Made by a program: the position numbers and the translations under genes | Notes under the pieces: model-generated | The model's database searches: none | What the model saw: the letters and a program-made list of their open reading frames with translations, nothing else | What the model was told of the DNA's origin: nothing | Assembly (NCBI RefSeq): GCF_024399315.1 | Contig: NZ_CP075170.1 | Coordinates: 2,790,001 to 2,854,000 of the forward strand | Direction: 5' to 3' | DNA from: Chryseobacterium sp. MA9 | Lineage (GTDB): Bacteria; Bacteroidota; Bacteroidia; Flavobacteriales; Weeksellaceae | Length of the DNA: 64,000 nt | Part shown: piece by piece, positions 27,584-37,684 of the stretch | How positions within the stretch are numbered: position 1 is the stretch's first letter | Layout of the letters: each line of letters starts with the position of its first letter

Positions 27584-28249
27584 CTAAAACTTATATGCAA
27601 TATTCCATGCAAATCCCATATTGAATTTTGAAGAACTTTTTCCGAAGCCGGGAACAATCATGGGGGAAATATCTTCCTGCTTGGAAGTATATACCATATA
27701 TCTTGGCTGAAGATTCACATCAATGTAGAAATTGGAATTAAATAATTGTACTCTGCCTCCCAACGTACCTTCCAGCCAAAAAGACGACTGTGATGATGAA
27801 GGAAAAGCTTCAGAAGAATTACTTCCTCCAAACCCACGAACAGGGATTGCCATATATTCCTGATTATAAAATGATCCTGCCACTTTTCCCCCGGCATAAA
27901 ATCCGTTGAATTCATTCTCTGCATCTTTTGCCAGCATATAGAACGCTCCCAACTTCACGAAAGGACCGCTTGCTTTCGCATCATAACCATTCTTCTGATA
28001 CACATTCTTTTCAAAACCTGCCTCTGCAATAGCATGGATATTTCCTTTTATCTTTGAAGAAATAAACCCCTGATATAATTTTCTGTCAGAAAAAAAACCG
28101 GCTCCGGTATTCAGTACATCAAGGCCAACCATAAAATTGGGTTCATATTTCTCCTGAACCTTCTTCTCTGCTTCCTTTTTTTTGTCTTGTGCCCAGCTTA
28201 TTATTCCCAATAAACTAAAAAGAAAGGTAAAGATTAGTCTTGTCTTCAT
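27584..28249 (-). CDS. DUF6048-family outer-membrane-type protein
   Basis: A 221-residue protein with a clear signal peptide (hydrophobic 5-18, cleavage after Trp-Ala near Ala20). The mature part alternates strand-like segments with Gly and aromatic residues and ends in a Phe (NIAYKF), consistent with an outer-membrane beta barrel. It follows a DUF6452-type lipoprotein and rlmD, an arrangement typical of flavobacteria; I assign DUF6048 from that arrangement and from its appearance. Function unknown. Confidence 0.7.
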   Translation of the reverse strand: MKTRLIFTFLFSLLGIISWAQDKKKEAEKKVQEKYEPNFMVGLDVLNTGAGFFSDRKLYQGFISSKIKGNIHAIAEAGFEKNVYQKNGYDAKASGPFVKLGAFYMLAKDAENEFNGFYAGGKVAGSFYNQEYMAIPVRGFGGSNSSEAFPSSSQSSFWLEGTLGGRVQLFNSNFYIDVNLQPRYMVYTSKQEDISPMIVPGFGKSSSKFNMGFAWNIAYKF

Positions 28250-28691
28250 TCTCTATTTGATTTTGTCCGGCTTCCAGCTTCTGAACAGGATTCGGAGTTA
28301 CTAATTCTGAACTTAAATTCTCGTAAGATTTTTTGATTCCGCATCCGGGAGAAACATATGTTGACTTCGTAGTGTAATTAATCCTTACTTTAGATTCTGC
28401 CCCATTATATGTAAGTTTAAAATAAACGTCTGTATAAGGTGAATTGTCTACACGTAAAGGAATTAACCGGGAATCAATTTTTGCAAGTTTCCCCAGATCC
28501 ACTTTTCCTGCTCCATAATCTACTGCTACATATAGTGTATCCAGCGTCTTCTCTTTTCCAGTATCCAGTGATCTGAAAGCCACCTTCATTCTGGGAGTTC
28601 CTTCTCCACTTTCACAAATATCATCATCTCCTCCACAGGAAAAAAGCATCCCTAAAAAGCAGATCGCTATGAGAAATTTAAAGTACTTCAT
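28215..28691 (-). CDS. DUF6452-family lipoprotein
   Basis: The start is placed at the Met at 28691 (MKYFKFLIAICFLG), because this gives a standard lipoprotein signal ending LFSC followed by GGDDD; an upstream Met would add 16 non-signal residues. The mature protein of about 140 residues is strand-rich. The gene overlaps the DUF6048 gene by 35 bp and follows rlmD, so the three are likely cotranscribed. Function unknown. Confidence 0.7.
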   Translation of the reverse strand: MKYFKFLIAICFLGMLFSCGGDDDICESGEGTPRMKVAFRSLDTGKEKTLDTLYVAVDYGAGKVDLGKLAKIDSRLIPLRVDNSPYTDVYFKLTYNGAESKVRINYTTKSTYVSPGCGIKKSYENLSSELVTPNPVQKLEAGQNQIENEDKTNLYLSF

Positions 28692-28770
28692 CTGTACATT
28701 TTTATTTTTTAATTTAGTCAGATGGAACTGACGTTTCATATTAAGATTTGAAATTCAAATTTAAATAAAT

Positions 28771-30183
28771 TTATTTTTTAATCAATAATGCTATGTTCTC
28801 AACATGGTGTGTCTGTGGAAACATATCTACCGGCAAAATCTTTACTAAAGTATAATGATCTTTCATCAAAGCAAGGTCTCTCGCCTGTGTTGCTGAATTA
28901 CAGCTTACATAAACTACTTTTTCCGGTGAAAGCTTTAAGATCTGTTCTACTACTTTCTGGTGCATTCCGTCTCTTGGTGGATCTGTAATTAATACGTCCG
29001 CTTTCGGGTGGGTTGCCATAAATTCGTCATTGAAGATATCTTTCATGTCTCCACAATAGAAAGTACAGTTTGTAAGACCATTCAATGCAGCATGTTCTAT
29101 AGCAGCATCTATCGCTTCCTGTACAGATTCTATTCCGATTACCTGTTTTGCATTTCTCGCTACATATTGAGCAATTGTTCCTGTTCCTGTATAAAGGTCA
29201 TACACCACTTCATCCCCTTTCAGATCTGCAAACTCCAGAGTCTTTCTGTATAATTCCAAAGCTTGTTTGTAGTTTGTCTGGAAGAATGATTTCGGACCTA
29301 TCTTAAACTTCAGCCCGTCCATTTCTTCCATAAGGTAACCTTCTCCAAAATATATATTGATATTTAAATCATAAATAGAATCATTCTGCTTAGGATTAAT
29401 AGCATATACTAATGTTTTAATCTGCGGGAATTTTTCTAATAAGAATTCAAAAAGCTTTTCTCTGTTTTCTTTTTCTTCTCTGTAAAGCTGGAAAAGAACC
29501 ATCCATTCTCCTTTAGAGTTTTGTCTCATCATCAAGGTTCTTAAAAAACCTTCCTGATTTCTTACATCAAAGAAGTCCAGACCGGTATTGACACCGTACT
29601 CTTTTACTGCGAGTCTGATTGCGTTAGAAGGATCTTCCTGAAGAAAACATTCTTTAAGGTCAAGAATTTTGCTCCACATTCCCGGAATATGGAACCCTAA
29701 AGCATCTTTGCTGCCAAAATTTTCTTCAGAACTGATTTCATATTGAGTAAGCCATCTTGCGTTTGAGAAGGAGAACTCCATTTTATTTCTATAAAAATAC
29801 TGTTCTTCAGCTCCTAGAATTGACACGGTCTCAAAGTTATCAATTCCTCCGATTCTCTTGATATTATTATATACTTCTTCCTGTTTAAAATCAAGCTGCT
29901 TTTCGTAGCTCATATTCTGCCATTTGCAGCCACCACAGGTTCCGAAATGAACACATTTTGGATCAACTCTGTAAGGTGATTTTTCAAGAACTTCAACCGC
30001 CTCGCCTTCATAATATTTAGACTTTGCTTTCTTCACTCTTACATTCACAATATCGCCGGGAATTGCGCCTGTAACCATTACCGCTTTTCCTTCTTCTGTC
30101 TTTCCTATTGCCACACCTTTTGCTCCGGCCGTCAATAACTTTATATTTTCAAGAATTAAATCTCTTTTTTTCTTCCTACTCAT
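28771..30183 (-). CDS. rlmD: 23S rRNA (uracil(1939)-C5)-methyltransferase RlmD
   Basis: A 470-residue class I methyltransferase of the RumA/RlmD family. It has an N-terminal TRAM domain (about 8-68), Fe-S cluster cysteines (Cys77, Cys83, Cys86 in HFGTCGGCKW), a SAM-binding region (YDLYTGTGTIAQ), the DPPRDGMH motif and the nucleophile Cys428 in YVSCNSATQARD. The exact uridine is inferred from the family; related RlmC/TrmA-type enzymes are alternatives. Confidence 0.92.
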   Translation of the reverse strand: MSRKKKRDLILENIKLLTAGAKGVAIGKTEEGKAVMVTGAIPGDIVNVRVKKAKSKYYEGEAVEVLEKSPYRVDPKCVHFGTCGGCKWQNMSYEKQLDFKQEEVYNNIKRIGGIDNFETVSILGAEEQYFYRNKMEFSFSNARWLTQYEISSEENFGSKDALGFHIPGMWSKILDLKECFLQEDPSNAIRLAVKEYGVNTGLDFFDVRNQEGFLRTLMMRQNSKGEWMVLFQLYREEKENREKLFEFLLEKFPQIKTLVYAINPKQNDSIYDLNINIYFGEGYLMEEMDGLKFKIGPKSFFQTNYKQALELYRKTLEFADLKGDEVVYDLYTGTGTIAQYVARNAKQVIGIESVQEAIDAAIEHAALNGLTNCTFYCGDMKDIFNDEFMATHPKADVLITDPPRDGMHQKVVEQILKLSPEKVVYVSCNSATQARDLALMKDHYTLVKILPVDMFPQTHHVENIALLIKK

Positions 30184-30230
30184 TCTAAAATTTTCTATTT
30201 TCCTAATTGAAACTTTTACGCTTCAATTTG

Positions 30231-30238
30231 CAAAAATA
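30231..30238 (-). promoter_or_regulatory. rlmD -7 box (TATTTTTG)
   Basis: TAnnTTTG match on the minus strand, 47 bp before the rlmD start. Confidence 0.5.
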
Positions 30239-30247
30239 CAATAAAAA

Positions 30248-30271
30248 AAACCTTATCCGAAGATAAGGTTT
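30248..30271 (-). terminator. Terminator after the thioredoxin-like lipoprotein gene
   Basis: AAACCTTATC pairs with GATAAGGTTT with loop CGAA; on the minus strand a long U-run follows. Confidence 0.85.
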
Positions 30272-30291
30272 CTATACTGTGTTAAAGTTTA

Positions 30292-31833
30292 TTATTTTGT
30301 TGGAGCCGGCTGTGGGTTTGCTGGCTGTGGAGCTTGCTGCATTGCAGATGGATCAAGCTGTAATTGTGGCTGCATTTGAGCATTCGGCTCTACTTTTGGA
30401 GCTGAAAGACCTGTTTGCTTATCAAGAATAGTTACCAATTCCTGCTCACCAAGGTTTACGAATGATCTGCTGGCAATTTTACCATCTTTATCAATGATCA
30501 CAAAGCAAGGTAACTTGAATCCGTATACACCATATTTCTTAGCGATATCAGAGTTAAGACCTCCTTCTCCATAAACGTTCACTCCCTGAATTCCTTTTAA
30601 AAGAGAATTGCTTGTTTTAATGAACTGATCTTTTGTATCATCTACGTTTACAAATACAAAATTCATTTTAGATTTATAGAAGTTTACTACTTCTTTTAAT
30701 ACAGGTACTGTAGCTTCGCTGATGTAAGGGTTCCATGAAGCATAGAAGAATAACATATAAGATTTCCCTTTGTTTTCAGAAAGTTTATAAGCTTTTCCAT
30801 CTTGTTTTGCTAAAGCTGCTTCAGGAGCTACATCTCCAATTTTAAGTCCTGTAATAGCTACCTGCATTTTTAAAAGATCACTTTTAATGGTAGCATCTTT
30901 AATATCTGAATCAATGATCTTTTTGATTTTGTCAATATTTGCAGCCGGAGTTGTAGGGTGAATATCCGCCTGAGCCATTACAAATGCCAAAAGATAATCT
31001 TTTGCAGTCTGAGATAAATCTTTCTTTGTTTTTAGGTACTGGGCAAACATCTCAGAAGTTGTAATTCCTGTTTTTCCTTTGCTGTTTGCTTCTGCATACT
31101 TCTGGAAATCAGGAGTCATTTTTACAAGAAGATATTGTCTGTAAAGAGGGATTGTTTTCACCATCGCTTCTTTGTCAGTTTCCAACTGGGTTTCGTAATC
31201 TTTGAAAGCTTTAGAAGCTTTGTAAGATGGGTTACCAGACATTGGTCCGTGAGACATTTCATAGTTAGCAAGCAAATTAAGAATGGTAACTTTTATATCG
31301 TTTTTCTTCCACTCAAGAAGTCCTTTGCTTGGGCTGTTTTTCTTTGCTAACTCGTCTACGTTTTTATTAATATCAGCTTCAACTTTGTGCATTCCTTTCA
31401 AAAATGCAGCTTCATCTCCGCCCATTAATCCTCCTAAATTAACTTTGCTACCATAGTCTGCCAAGAACTTCATACTTGCCGTAAGGAAATCATTGTTCTT
31501 TTTAGCATCTCCGGTAATTACATATTCATTTGGGAAAGTAGCTCCGTTTCCTGAAATATTCACTTTTTGTCCTCCTTCAAGATAGATCAGGTTTTGTCTG
31601 CCTGCATAGTTGATCACGTACATACCGTCTTTAGGCGCTTCAAAGCTTCCTGAAAAGTTTCCGTCTTTATCTAAACCTATATTAATCAAAGGCAGGGTTC
31701 CTACTCCTGAAGCTTCTACAAATTCAATTCTTTCTAATGATGAGCTTCCAGTAATTTTTCCTTTTACTTCTACTTTTTTTGAACAAGACATCACAAAAGC
31801 TGTGATGATAAACAATAAAAGATATTTTTTCAT
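30292..31833 (-). CDS. Thioredoxin-like (TlpA/DUF4369-type) lipoprotein lacking CxxC
   Basis: A 513-residue lipoprotein (Cys17 after the hydrophobic segment, FVMSC). The N-terminal half (about 20-110) is a DUF4369-like beta domain, the centre is helical, and a thioredoxin-like domain covers about 330-475. In that domain the usual WCxxC is replaced by W367-N-P-Y-I371, so both redox cysteines are missing, although the downstream LPCFVIIDKDG (cis-Pro side) is recognisable. The last 35 residues are rich in Pro, Gln and Ala. It is exported and membrane-anchored, but a disulfide-reductase role is unlikely. Confidence 0.85.
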   Translation of the reverse strand: MKKYLLLFIITAFVMSCSKKVEVKGKITGSSSLERIEFVEASGVGTLPLINIGLDKDGNFSGSFEAPKDGMYVINYAGRQNLIYLEGGQKVNISGNGATFPNEYVITGDAKKNNDFLTASMKFLADYGSKVNLGGLMGGDEAAFLKGMHKVEADINKNVDELAKKNSPSKGLLEWKKNDIKVTILNLLANYEMSHGPMSGNPSYKASKAFKDYETQLETDKEAMVKTIPLYRQYLLVKMTPDFQKYAEANSKGKTGITTSEMFAQYLKTKKDLSQTAKDYLLAFVMAQADIHPTTPAANIDKIKKIIDSDIKDATIKSDLLKMQVAITGLKIGDVAPEAALAKQDGKAYKLSENKGKSYMLFFYASWNPYISEATVPVLKEVVNFYKSKMNFVFVNVDDTKDQFIKTSNSLLKGIQGVNVYGEGGLNSDIAKKYGVYGFKLPCFVIIDKDGKIASRSFVNLGEQELVTILDKQTGLSAPKVEPNAQMQPQLQLDPSAMQQAPQPANPQPAPTK

Positions 31834-31852
31834 TTCAATTTTTAATATTACA

Positions 31853-31860
31853 CAAAAATA
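31853..31860 (-). promoter_or_regulatory. -7 box (TATTTTTG) for the thioredoxin-like lipoprotein
   Basis: TAnnTTTG match on the minus strand, 19 bp before the start codon. Confidence 0.55.
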
Positions 31861-32090
31861 CGCTTTTTAGGGCTTGCTAATTCACACTAATTATTTTTTT
31901 TAAAAATTTTATTATCACCCTTCAAGAGGGACATTTCTATTATTTCAATTGTCTCTTTTTGAATGGCATGCTATATTTGAAAGTTTTAAAAAAACAATTC
32001 AACTACCCTCCAAATATATACTTATTAAATAAAGAATGACTAAAAACCATCAATAAGTTAACAAACTTTAACAGGGTACTGCCATTCATA

Positions 32091-32124
32091 AAAAAACCGC
32101 CTCCAAAAATGAAGGCGATTTTTT
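32091..32124 (-). terminator. sdh operon terminator
   Basis: CGCCTCC pairs with GAAGGCG (one mismatch), flanked by six A and six T, 18 bp after the sdhB stop. Confidence 0.8.
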
Positions 32125-32141
32125 ATGTATTTGAATCAATT

Positions 32142-32909
32142 CTATCCTTGATCTACAAGAGCAGCCATGTATTCTCTGTTCATTCTTGCAATGTTTTCAA
32201 GAGAAATACCTTTAGGACATTCTACTTCACATGCTCCGGTGTTTGAACAGTTTCCGAATCCTTCTTCATCCATAGCTTTCACCATGTTCAGAACTCTTCT
32301 CTTAGCTTCTACTCTACCTTGAGGAAGTAATGCATACTGAGAAACTTTAGCTCCTACAAACAGCATTGCAGATCCGTTTTTACATGTAGCTACACAAGCT
32401 CCACATCCGATACAAGCAGCTGCATCCATTGCTCTGTCTGCATCTTCTTTTGGAACCGGAATTGCGTTAGCATCCAATGTATTTCCAGAAGTATTCACAG
32501 AAATGAAACCTCCTGCAGCCATTACTCTGTCAAATGCGCTTCTGTCTACCATCAAGTCTTTGATAACAGGGAAAGCGGCACTTCTCCAAGGTTCAATAAC
32601 GATAGTTTCTCCATCTTTGAACATTCTCATGTGAAGCTGGCAGGTTGTGATACCTGTATCCGGCCCGTGAGCTCTACCATTGATGTAAAGTGAACACATA
32701 CCACAGATTCCTTCACGACAGTCGTGGTCAAAAGCGATAGGTTCTTTTCCTTCGTTAATTAAATTTTCGTTCAGAATATCCAGCATTTCCAAAAATGAAG
32801 AATCTGTAGATACATCTGATATTTTATAGGTCTCAAACTGACCTTTAGTTTTACTATTTTTTTGTCTCCAAATTTTCAGCGTAAGATGTAAGCCTTTTTT
32901 TGCACTCAT
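32142..32909 (-). CDS. sdhB: Succinate dehydrogenase / fumarate reductase iron-sulfur subunit
   Basis: A 255-residue electron-transfer subunit of complex II. Three Fe-S cysteine groups are visible: a [2Fe-2S] site in CREGICGMC with a later Cys, and two further clusters in [11 protein letters not shown] and the [14 protein letters not shown] region. It is the last gene of sdhC-sdhA-sdhB, 23 bp after sdhA, with a terminator behind it. Confidence 0.96.
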   Translation of the reverse strand: MSAKKGLHLTLKIWRQKNSKTKGQFETYKISDVSTDSSFLEMLDILNENLINEGKEPIAFDHDCREGICGMCSLYINGRAHGPDTGITTCQLHMRMFKDGETIVIEPWRSAAFPVIKDLMVDRSAFDRVMAAGGFISVNTSGNTLDANAIPVPKEDADRAMDAAACIGCGACVATCKNGSAMLFVGAKVSQYALLPQGRVEAKRRVLNMVKAMDEEGFGNCSNTGACEVECPKGISLENIARMNREYMAALVDQG

Positions 32910-32932
32910 AATGTTATATTTTAGGTTGGAGA

Positions 32933-34945
32933 TTATTTATAACTTCTAGTTTTAACCTCGATGTTGTCATATATCAGTTCTTCTTTATGCAATACTTCCG
33001 TATTGATATCGTCCCCCTGATATTCCCAAGCTCCGACGTATTTGTAGTTTACGTCATCTCTTTCCGCTTCTCCGTCCGGAGTTGAATGGTCTTCACGGAA
33101 ATGTCCACCACAAGATTCGTTTCTGTGCAGTGCATCGATAGCCATTAATTGTCCAAGTTCAAGGAAGTCTGCTACTCTGAATGCTTTTTCAAGCTCAGTA
33201 TTCATTCCTTCTCCTTCTCCCGGTACTTTTACATTTTTCCAGAAATCGTTTCTTACTTCTTCAATTTCCTTAATTGCTTCTCTCAGTCCTTCAGGAGTTC
33301 TTCCCATTCCTACTTTATTCCACATAATGTTTCCTAATTGCTTATGGAAGTGGTCTACGGAATGAGTTCCTTTATTGTTTAAGAAGAAATCAATTTTTTC
33401 TTTAATCCCCTTTTCAGCCTCGTCAAACGCTCCTGTATTGGTAGGAATAGTTCCTGTTCTGATGTCTGCAGAAAGGTAATCTGCAATCGTGTAAGGAAGT
33501 ACGAAATATCCGTCAGCAAGACCTTGCATCAATGCAGAAGCACCAAGTCTGTTGGCACCGTGATCTGAGAAGTTAGCTTCACCAATTACGAAACATCCTG
33601 GGATTGTAGACTGAAGGTTATAATCAACCCATACACCACCCATTGTGTAGTGAACTGCAGGATAGATCTTCATTGGAGTTTTATAAGGATCATCAGCTGT
33701 AATTTTTTCGTACATTACGAATAAGTTACCGTATTTCTCCTCTACCCAGCTCTTACCTAAATCATAGATCTGCTGATCTGTAGGATTATGAATATGTTTT
33801 TCGATAGCGGATTCTTTACCTTTTTTCATGATCTCTGTAGAGAAATCCAGGTAAACTCCTTCCTGAGTATCATTATTTTCGATTCCGAATCCAGCGTCAC
33901 ATCTTTCCTTAGCTGCTCTTGAAGCAACGTCTCTTGGTACAAGGTTACCGAACGCAGGGTATCTTCTTTCTAAATAGTAATCTCTATCTTCTTCTTTAAT
34001 ATTTTCAGGTCTTAATTTACCTTCTCTGATAGCTACTGAATCTTCATGCTTTTTAGGAACCCAGATTCTTCCGGAGTTTCTTAATGATTCAGACATCAAA
34101 GTCAGTTTAGACTGCTGTGTTCCGTGAACAGGAATACAAGTCGGGTGAATCTGTACATAGCAAGGGTTTGCGAAGTAAGCTCCTTTCTTGTGAATTTTCC
34201 ATGCTGCAGAGACGTTTGATCCCATTGCATTGGTAGAAAGGAAATATACGTTTCCGTATCCTCCTGAAGCAATTACTACAGCATGAGCAGAATGTCTTTC
34301 GATCTCACCTGTAACAAGATTTCTCGCGATGATTCCTCTTGCTTTCCCATCAACAATTACAAGATCAAGCATCTCATGACGGTTATACATTTTGATTCTA
34401 CCTTTACCGATCTGACGGCTCATTGCAGAATATGCTCCTAATAATAACTGCTGTCCTGTTTGTCCTTTTGCATAGAAAGTTCTTTTTACCTGAACCCCAC
34501 CAAATGAACGGTTATCTAGCTGACCGCCGTAATCTCTACCGAAAGGAACTCCTTGTGAAACACACTGGTCAATAATATTTGCAGAAACTTCAGCTAATCT
34601 GTAAACGTTGGCTTCTCTTGCTCTATAGTCACCACCTTTGATGGTATCGTAGAATAATCTGTAAGTAGAGTCACCGTCTCCCTGGTAATTCTTAGCTGCG
34701 TTGATTCCTCCCTGAGCTGCAATAGAGTGCGCTCTTCTTGGTGAATCCTGGTAGCAGAATGCTTTTACATTGTATCCCTGCTCAGCTAATGTAGCTGCTG
34801 CAGAACCTCCTGCCAAACCTGTACCTACAACAATAATATCAATCTTATCTCTGTTGTTTGGTGCAACAAGGTTCATATGGTCTTTATGATTTTTCCACTT
34901 GTCTTTAAGAGGACCCGCTGGAATTCTTGAATCTAATTTACTCAT
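32933..34945 (-). CDS. sdhA: Succinate dehydrogenase / fumarate reductase flavoprotein subunit
   Basis: A 670-residue FAD-containing catalytic subunit. The dinucleotide-binding motif [19 protein letters not shown] lies near the N-terminus, the FAD-attachment [11 protein letters not shown] follows, and the [10 protein letters not shown] and [12 protein letters not shown] segments are typical of the B-type (Wolinella-like) enzymes of Bacteroidota. It lies 15 bp after sdhC. Confidence 0.97.
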   Translation of the reverse strand: MSKLDSRIPAGPLKDKWKNHKDHMNLVAPNNRDKIDIIVVGTGLAGGSAAATLAEQGYNVKAFCYQDSPRRAHSIAAQGGINAAKNYQGDGDSTYRLFYDTIKGGDYRAREANVYRLAEVSANIIDQCVSQGVPFGRDYGGQLDNRSFGGVQVKRTFYAKGQTGQQLLLGAYSAMSRQIGKGRIKMYNRHEMLDLVIVDGKARGIIARNLVTGEIERHSAHAVVIASGGYGNVYFLSTNAMGSNVSAAWKIHKKGAYFANPCYVQIHPTCIPVHGTQQSKLTLMSESLRNSGRIWVPKKHEDSVAIREGKLRPENIKEEDRDYYLERRYPAFGNLVPRDVASRAAKERCDAGFGIENNDTQEGVYLDFSTEIMKKGKESAIEKHIHNPTDQQIYDLGKSWVEEKYGNLFVMYEKITADDPYKTPMKIYPAVHYTMGGVWVDYNLQSTIPGCFVIGEANFSDHGANRLGASALMQGLADGYFVLPYTIADYLSADIRTGTIPTNTGAFDEAEKGIKEKIDFFLNNKGTHSVDHFHKQLGNIMWNKVGMGRTPEGLREAIKEIEEVRNDFWKNVKVPGEGEGMNTELEKAFRVADFLELGQLMAIDALHRNESCGGHFREDHSTPDGEAERDDVNYKYVGAWEYQGDDINTEVLHKEELIYDNIEVKTRSYK

Positions 34946-34960
34946 ACTAGTATATTGATA

Positions 34961-35623
34961 TTATTGAGTTATAAAATGGAAAACTGCTACGATGATGAAT
35001 CCTGCAGGGATAAGGATTGAATACCATGTCCCGAAAGCTTTGATCACCGGCGTATATTTTGGATGTCTTGCTCCGATAGACTGGAATGAAGACTGGAAAC
35101 CGTGAGCCAAGTGTAATCCTAATAAAACAAAAGAGATCACATACAAAGCCACTCTCCAAAGATCGGCAAACTTCTCATGAAGTTCCGGCCAGAAACGTTC
35201 TGCATCAGGAGTTAATCTTTCTACATACTTGTAATTCATTTCATGCAGCCAGAAATCATATAAGTGAAGCGCCAGAAATGCTAATATAACAGCTCCGGAA
35301 ATAATCATATTTCTGGACATCCATGAAGAATTCACCGATGCATTGTTAGCTGCATACTTTACCGGACGCGCTTTATTATTCTTGATTTCAAGTACAAATC
35401 CCATAATGAAATGGAAAATTACTGCAAAACCAAGAATAGGCTGCATTAAGAACTGCACAAAAGGATTATAGCCCATGAAGTCAGATGCCGTATTGAATGC
35501 ATCCTTATTCAGAACTGATAACAAATTGGTCGTCAAATGCAGTATAAGAAAAATCAGCAAAAATAGAGCTGATAATGCCATAGCATATTTTCTACCTATC
35601 GTAGAACTCGTTAAACCTGCCAT
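34961..35623 (-). CDS. sdhC: Succinate dehydrogenase cytochrome b subunit
   Basis: A 220-residue membrane anchor of B-type complex II with five predicted transmembrane helices. Conserved histidines suited to di-heme ligation occur in LILHLTTN, FHFIMGF, LALHLYDF and LGLHLAHGF. A single subunit replaces separate SdhC and SdhD, which fits the Bacteroidota arrangement. It heads the operon. Confidence 0.93.
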   Translation of the reverse strand: MAGLTSSTIGRKYAMALSALFLLIFLILHLTTNLLSVLNKDAFNTASDFMGYNPFVQFLMQPILGFAVIFHFIMGFVLEIKNNKARPVKYAANNASVNSSWMSRNMIISGAVILAFLALHLYDFWLHEMNYKYVERLTPDAERFWPELHEKFADLWRVALYVISFVLLGLHLAHGFQSSFQSIGARHPKYTPVIKAFGTWYSILIPAGFIIVAVFHFITQ

Positions 35624-35646
35624 ATAAGTTTAAATTTGAATTTCTA

Positions 35647-35654
35647 CAAAATTA
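35647..35654 (-). promoter_or_regulatory. sdhCAB -7 box (TAATTTTG)
   Basis: TAnnTTTG match on the minus strand, 23 bp before the sdhC start. Confidence 0.55.
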
Positions 35655-35733
35655 AGAAAGTTTAACAATATCGAAAAGTGAGAAATCTCACAATTAGGCA
35701 GTTTGTAATGTTTCTAAATAAGAATTCCATACA

Positions 35734-37548
35734 TTATAAATACAGGAAAACGTATAAATTATAGCGCATTATTTTAAGATTATAAACCCGGTCCCGGAAA
35801 ACTACTTTTTGAGAGGATGATGAAAAGGATTTTATTTCAAAATAATCCACTCTTCTTGAGGAACAATAGGGACTTATAACATACCGCAGAATTTTCGTTT
35901 TATTTTCAATATCAGAGACCCAAAAACAGACTCTGTCACCACTTTTTAAAGAAAAAATTTTGCTTTTACCAAAAGAATGAATCAGCACCTCTTCTTTCTG
36001 ATTTTCAAAGACATTGCTTCCTGTTCTTAAGATCAAAAATACAATGACAGCCATTGTTAAGCTCATCAAATTTTTAAAATTAAATTTTACAATAACAGGT
36101 CTTAATAAAAAAACGGCCACAGAAACAAAAAGCACTTCAAACCCATTCATAGGAATGTTTTCAAAGAATAACAGGTCTACCTCAGCAAACCAATGAATTA
36201 TTTTCAACAGAATCTGAATAACAAAGTCATATATACTATTCGACAAGCCAAAATCAATTCCGCAGGCGACAAAAGCTGTCATTATAAATGAGAAAACAAT
36301 AATTATTTCGGAAAAAGGAACAATAACAAAATTGGCAATGATGGATATGAATGAAAACTGATGAAAATAATACAACACCAAAGGAAGCGTTGCCAGCTGC
36401 GCGGATAAAGATATTGTAATGGTATTAAAGAGAAGTTTTTTAAGATAATTATCCTGTTTTGGAAAATGTTTCAAAAGAGGCTGATTCAGCCAATAAATTC
36501 CAAGGACCGCTAAAAAGCTAAGCTGAAATCCCACATCAAAAAGCTGCTGTGTGTCCCCAATTAAGATAAAAAAAGCGGATAAAGCTAATGAATGAAGCAG
36601 ATCCGGTTTCCGCTGGAGCATTACAAAAATAAAATAGACACTCAGCATGATGCAGGAACGCAAAACCGAATTTCCGAACCCAATAAAAGCAGCAAACAGC
36701 CAGATAAAAACCAAACTTAGAATAACTGCATATTTTCTGAATTGTAAAGGAATAAAACGAATCAGTAAATAGTAGAACATCCCGAAAATAACTACAATAT
36801 GGGTTCCTGAAATGGCCAGAAAATGAACCAACCCAGACTTATTGAAATCCTGTACAGTACCTGCATCAATCTCTGTACGATCTGCCAGAATGATTCCTTT
36901 TAAAAATTCTTTGCTTTTCCCGGATATTGCGGTTTTATCAATTTTCTTAAGAACTGTAAATCTATATTGCCGGAGTTGATCTGTCAGCGTTAAGTCATTT
37001 CGTTCTGCAGATACAATCTCATTTGGAATATAAATCTGGTAATCAATGTGCTTTCTTTTGAGATATCGGGTATAATCAAACTGGAAATCATATTGAGGAG
37101 CCTTAGGCTGTGTAATATAAGCCTCAGCCTTGTAGTAGTGAATAAAATCCAGTTCTTTATTATCCTTTGGAACATAAAAAATTGAGTTGAAATTTATATT
37201 TCCTACCTGAGCTGTTCCTTCGTATTTCTTATATTTTTCAGTAGTATTTAATTTTTGAAAGATTTTAAAAGCAACGCTTTCTTTTTTCTTTATCAATAAA
37301 TTGTTTACCTCTGAATAAGTATTATAACGATGAAGGATAATTCCTGTTCCAAAGAACAAAAACATAAGTAAAACAACCTTGATTTTGTACAGAAAATAAG
37401 AGTGAAAACATACTGCAAAGAGTACAACCAAGCACATCGCAATAACGAAATAAAATTCAATTCCCGTTAATACAACCTTATCCTGAAAAAGAATTCCAAG
37501 AATAAAACATATTACCAGAATAAGGAGCGGCTGCTTTTGCAATTTCAA
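35734..37548 (-). CDS. ComEC/Rec2-family DNA-uptake channel protein
   Basis: A 604-residue polytopic membrane protein. After an N-terminal hydrophobic part and a DUF4131-like soluble region (about 80-190), the competence domain follows (about 215-480) with the hallmark FNKSGLVHFLAISGTHIVVI and several helices. The C-terminal metallo-beta-lactamase domain of Bacillus ComEC is absent; the tail is only a short strand-rich segment. It is expected to translocate single-stranded DNA across the inner membrane. Confidence 0.85.
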   Translation of the reverse strand: MKLQKQPLLILVICFILGILFQDKVVLTGIEFYFVIAMCLVVLFAVCFHSYFLYKIKVVLLMFLFFGTGIILHRYNTYSEVNNLLIKKKESVAFKIFQKLNTTEKYKKYEGTAQVGNINFNSIFYVPKDNKELDFIHYYKAEAYITQPKAPQYDFQFDYTRYLKRKHIDYQIYIPNEIVSAERNDLTLTDQLRQYRFTVLKKIDKTAISGKSKEFLKGIILADRTEIDAGTVQDFNKSGLVHFLAISGTHIVVIFGMFYYLLIRFIPLQFRKYAVILSLVFIWLFAAFIGFGNSVLRSCIMLSVYFIFVMLQRKPDLLHSLALSAFFILIGDTQQLFDVGFQLSFLAVLGIYWLNQPLLKHFPKQDNYLKKLLFNTITISLSAQLATLPLVLYYFHQFSFISIIANFVIVPFSEIIIVFSFIMTAFVACGIDFGLSNSIYDFVIQILLKIIHWFAEVDLLFFENIPMNGFEVLFVSVAVFLLRPVIVKFNFKNLMSLTMAVIVFLILRTGSNVFENQKEEVLIHSFGKSKIFSLKSGDRVCFWVSDIENKTKILRYVISPYCSSRRVDYFEIKSFSSSSQKVVFRDRVYNLKIMRYNLYVFLYL

Positions 37549-37684
37549 TTAATTATCAAGGAAAAATAGATAATTAATCAATAAGATATTATCTCTTGAA
37601 TAACTAAAAAAAGGCTTTACACCTTATCAAAAGCATCAACAGAACACTTGATTTTTTGCTATGAAATTAAAGTTTGAAAGTATG

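Noticed and set aside
35734..37548. Loss of the metallo-beta-lactamase domain of ComEC as a truncation
   Set aside because: ComEC proteins without this domain are common, and the stop is not associated with any frameshift signal.
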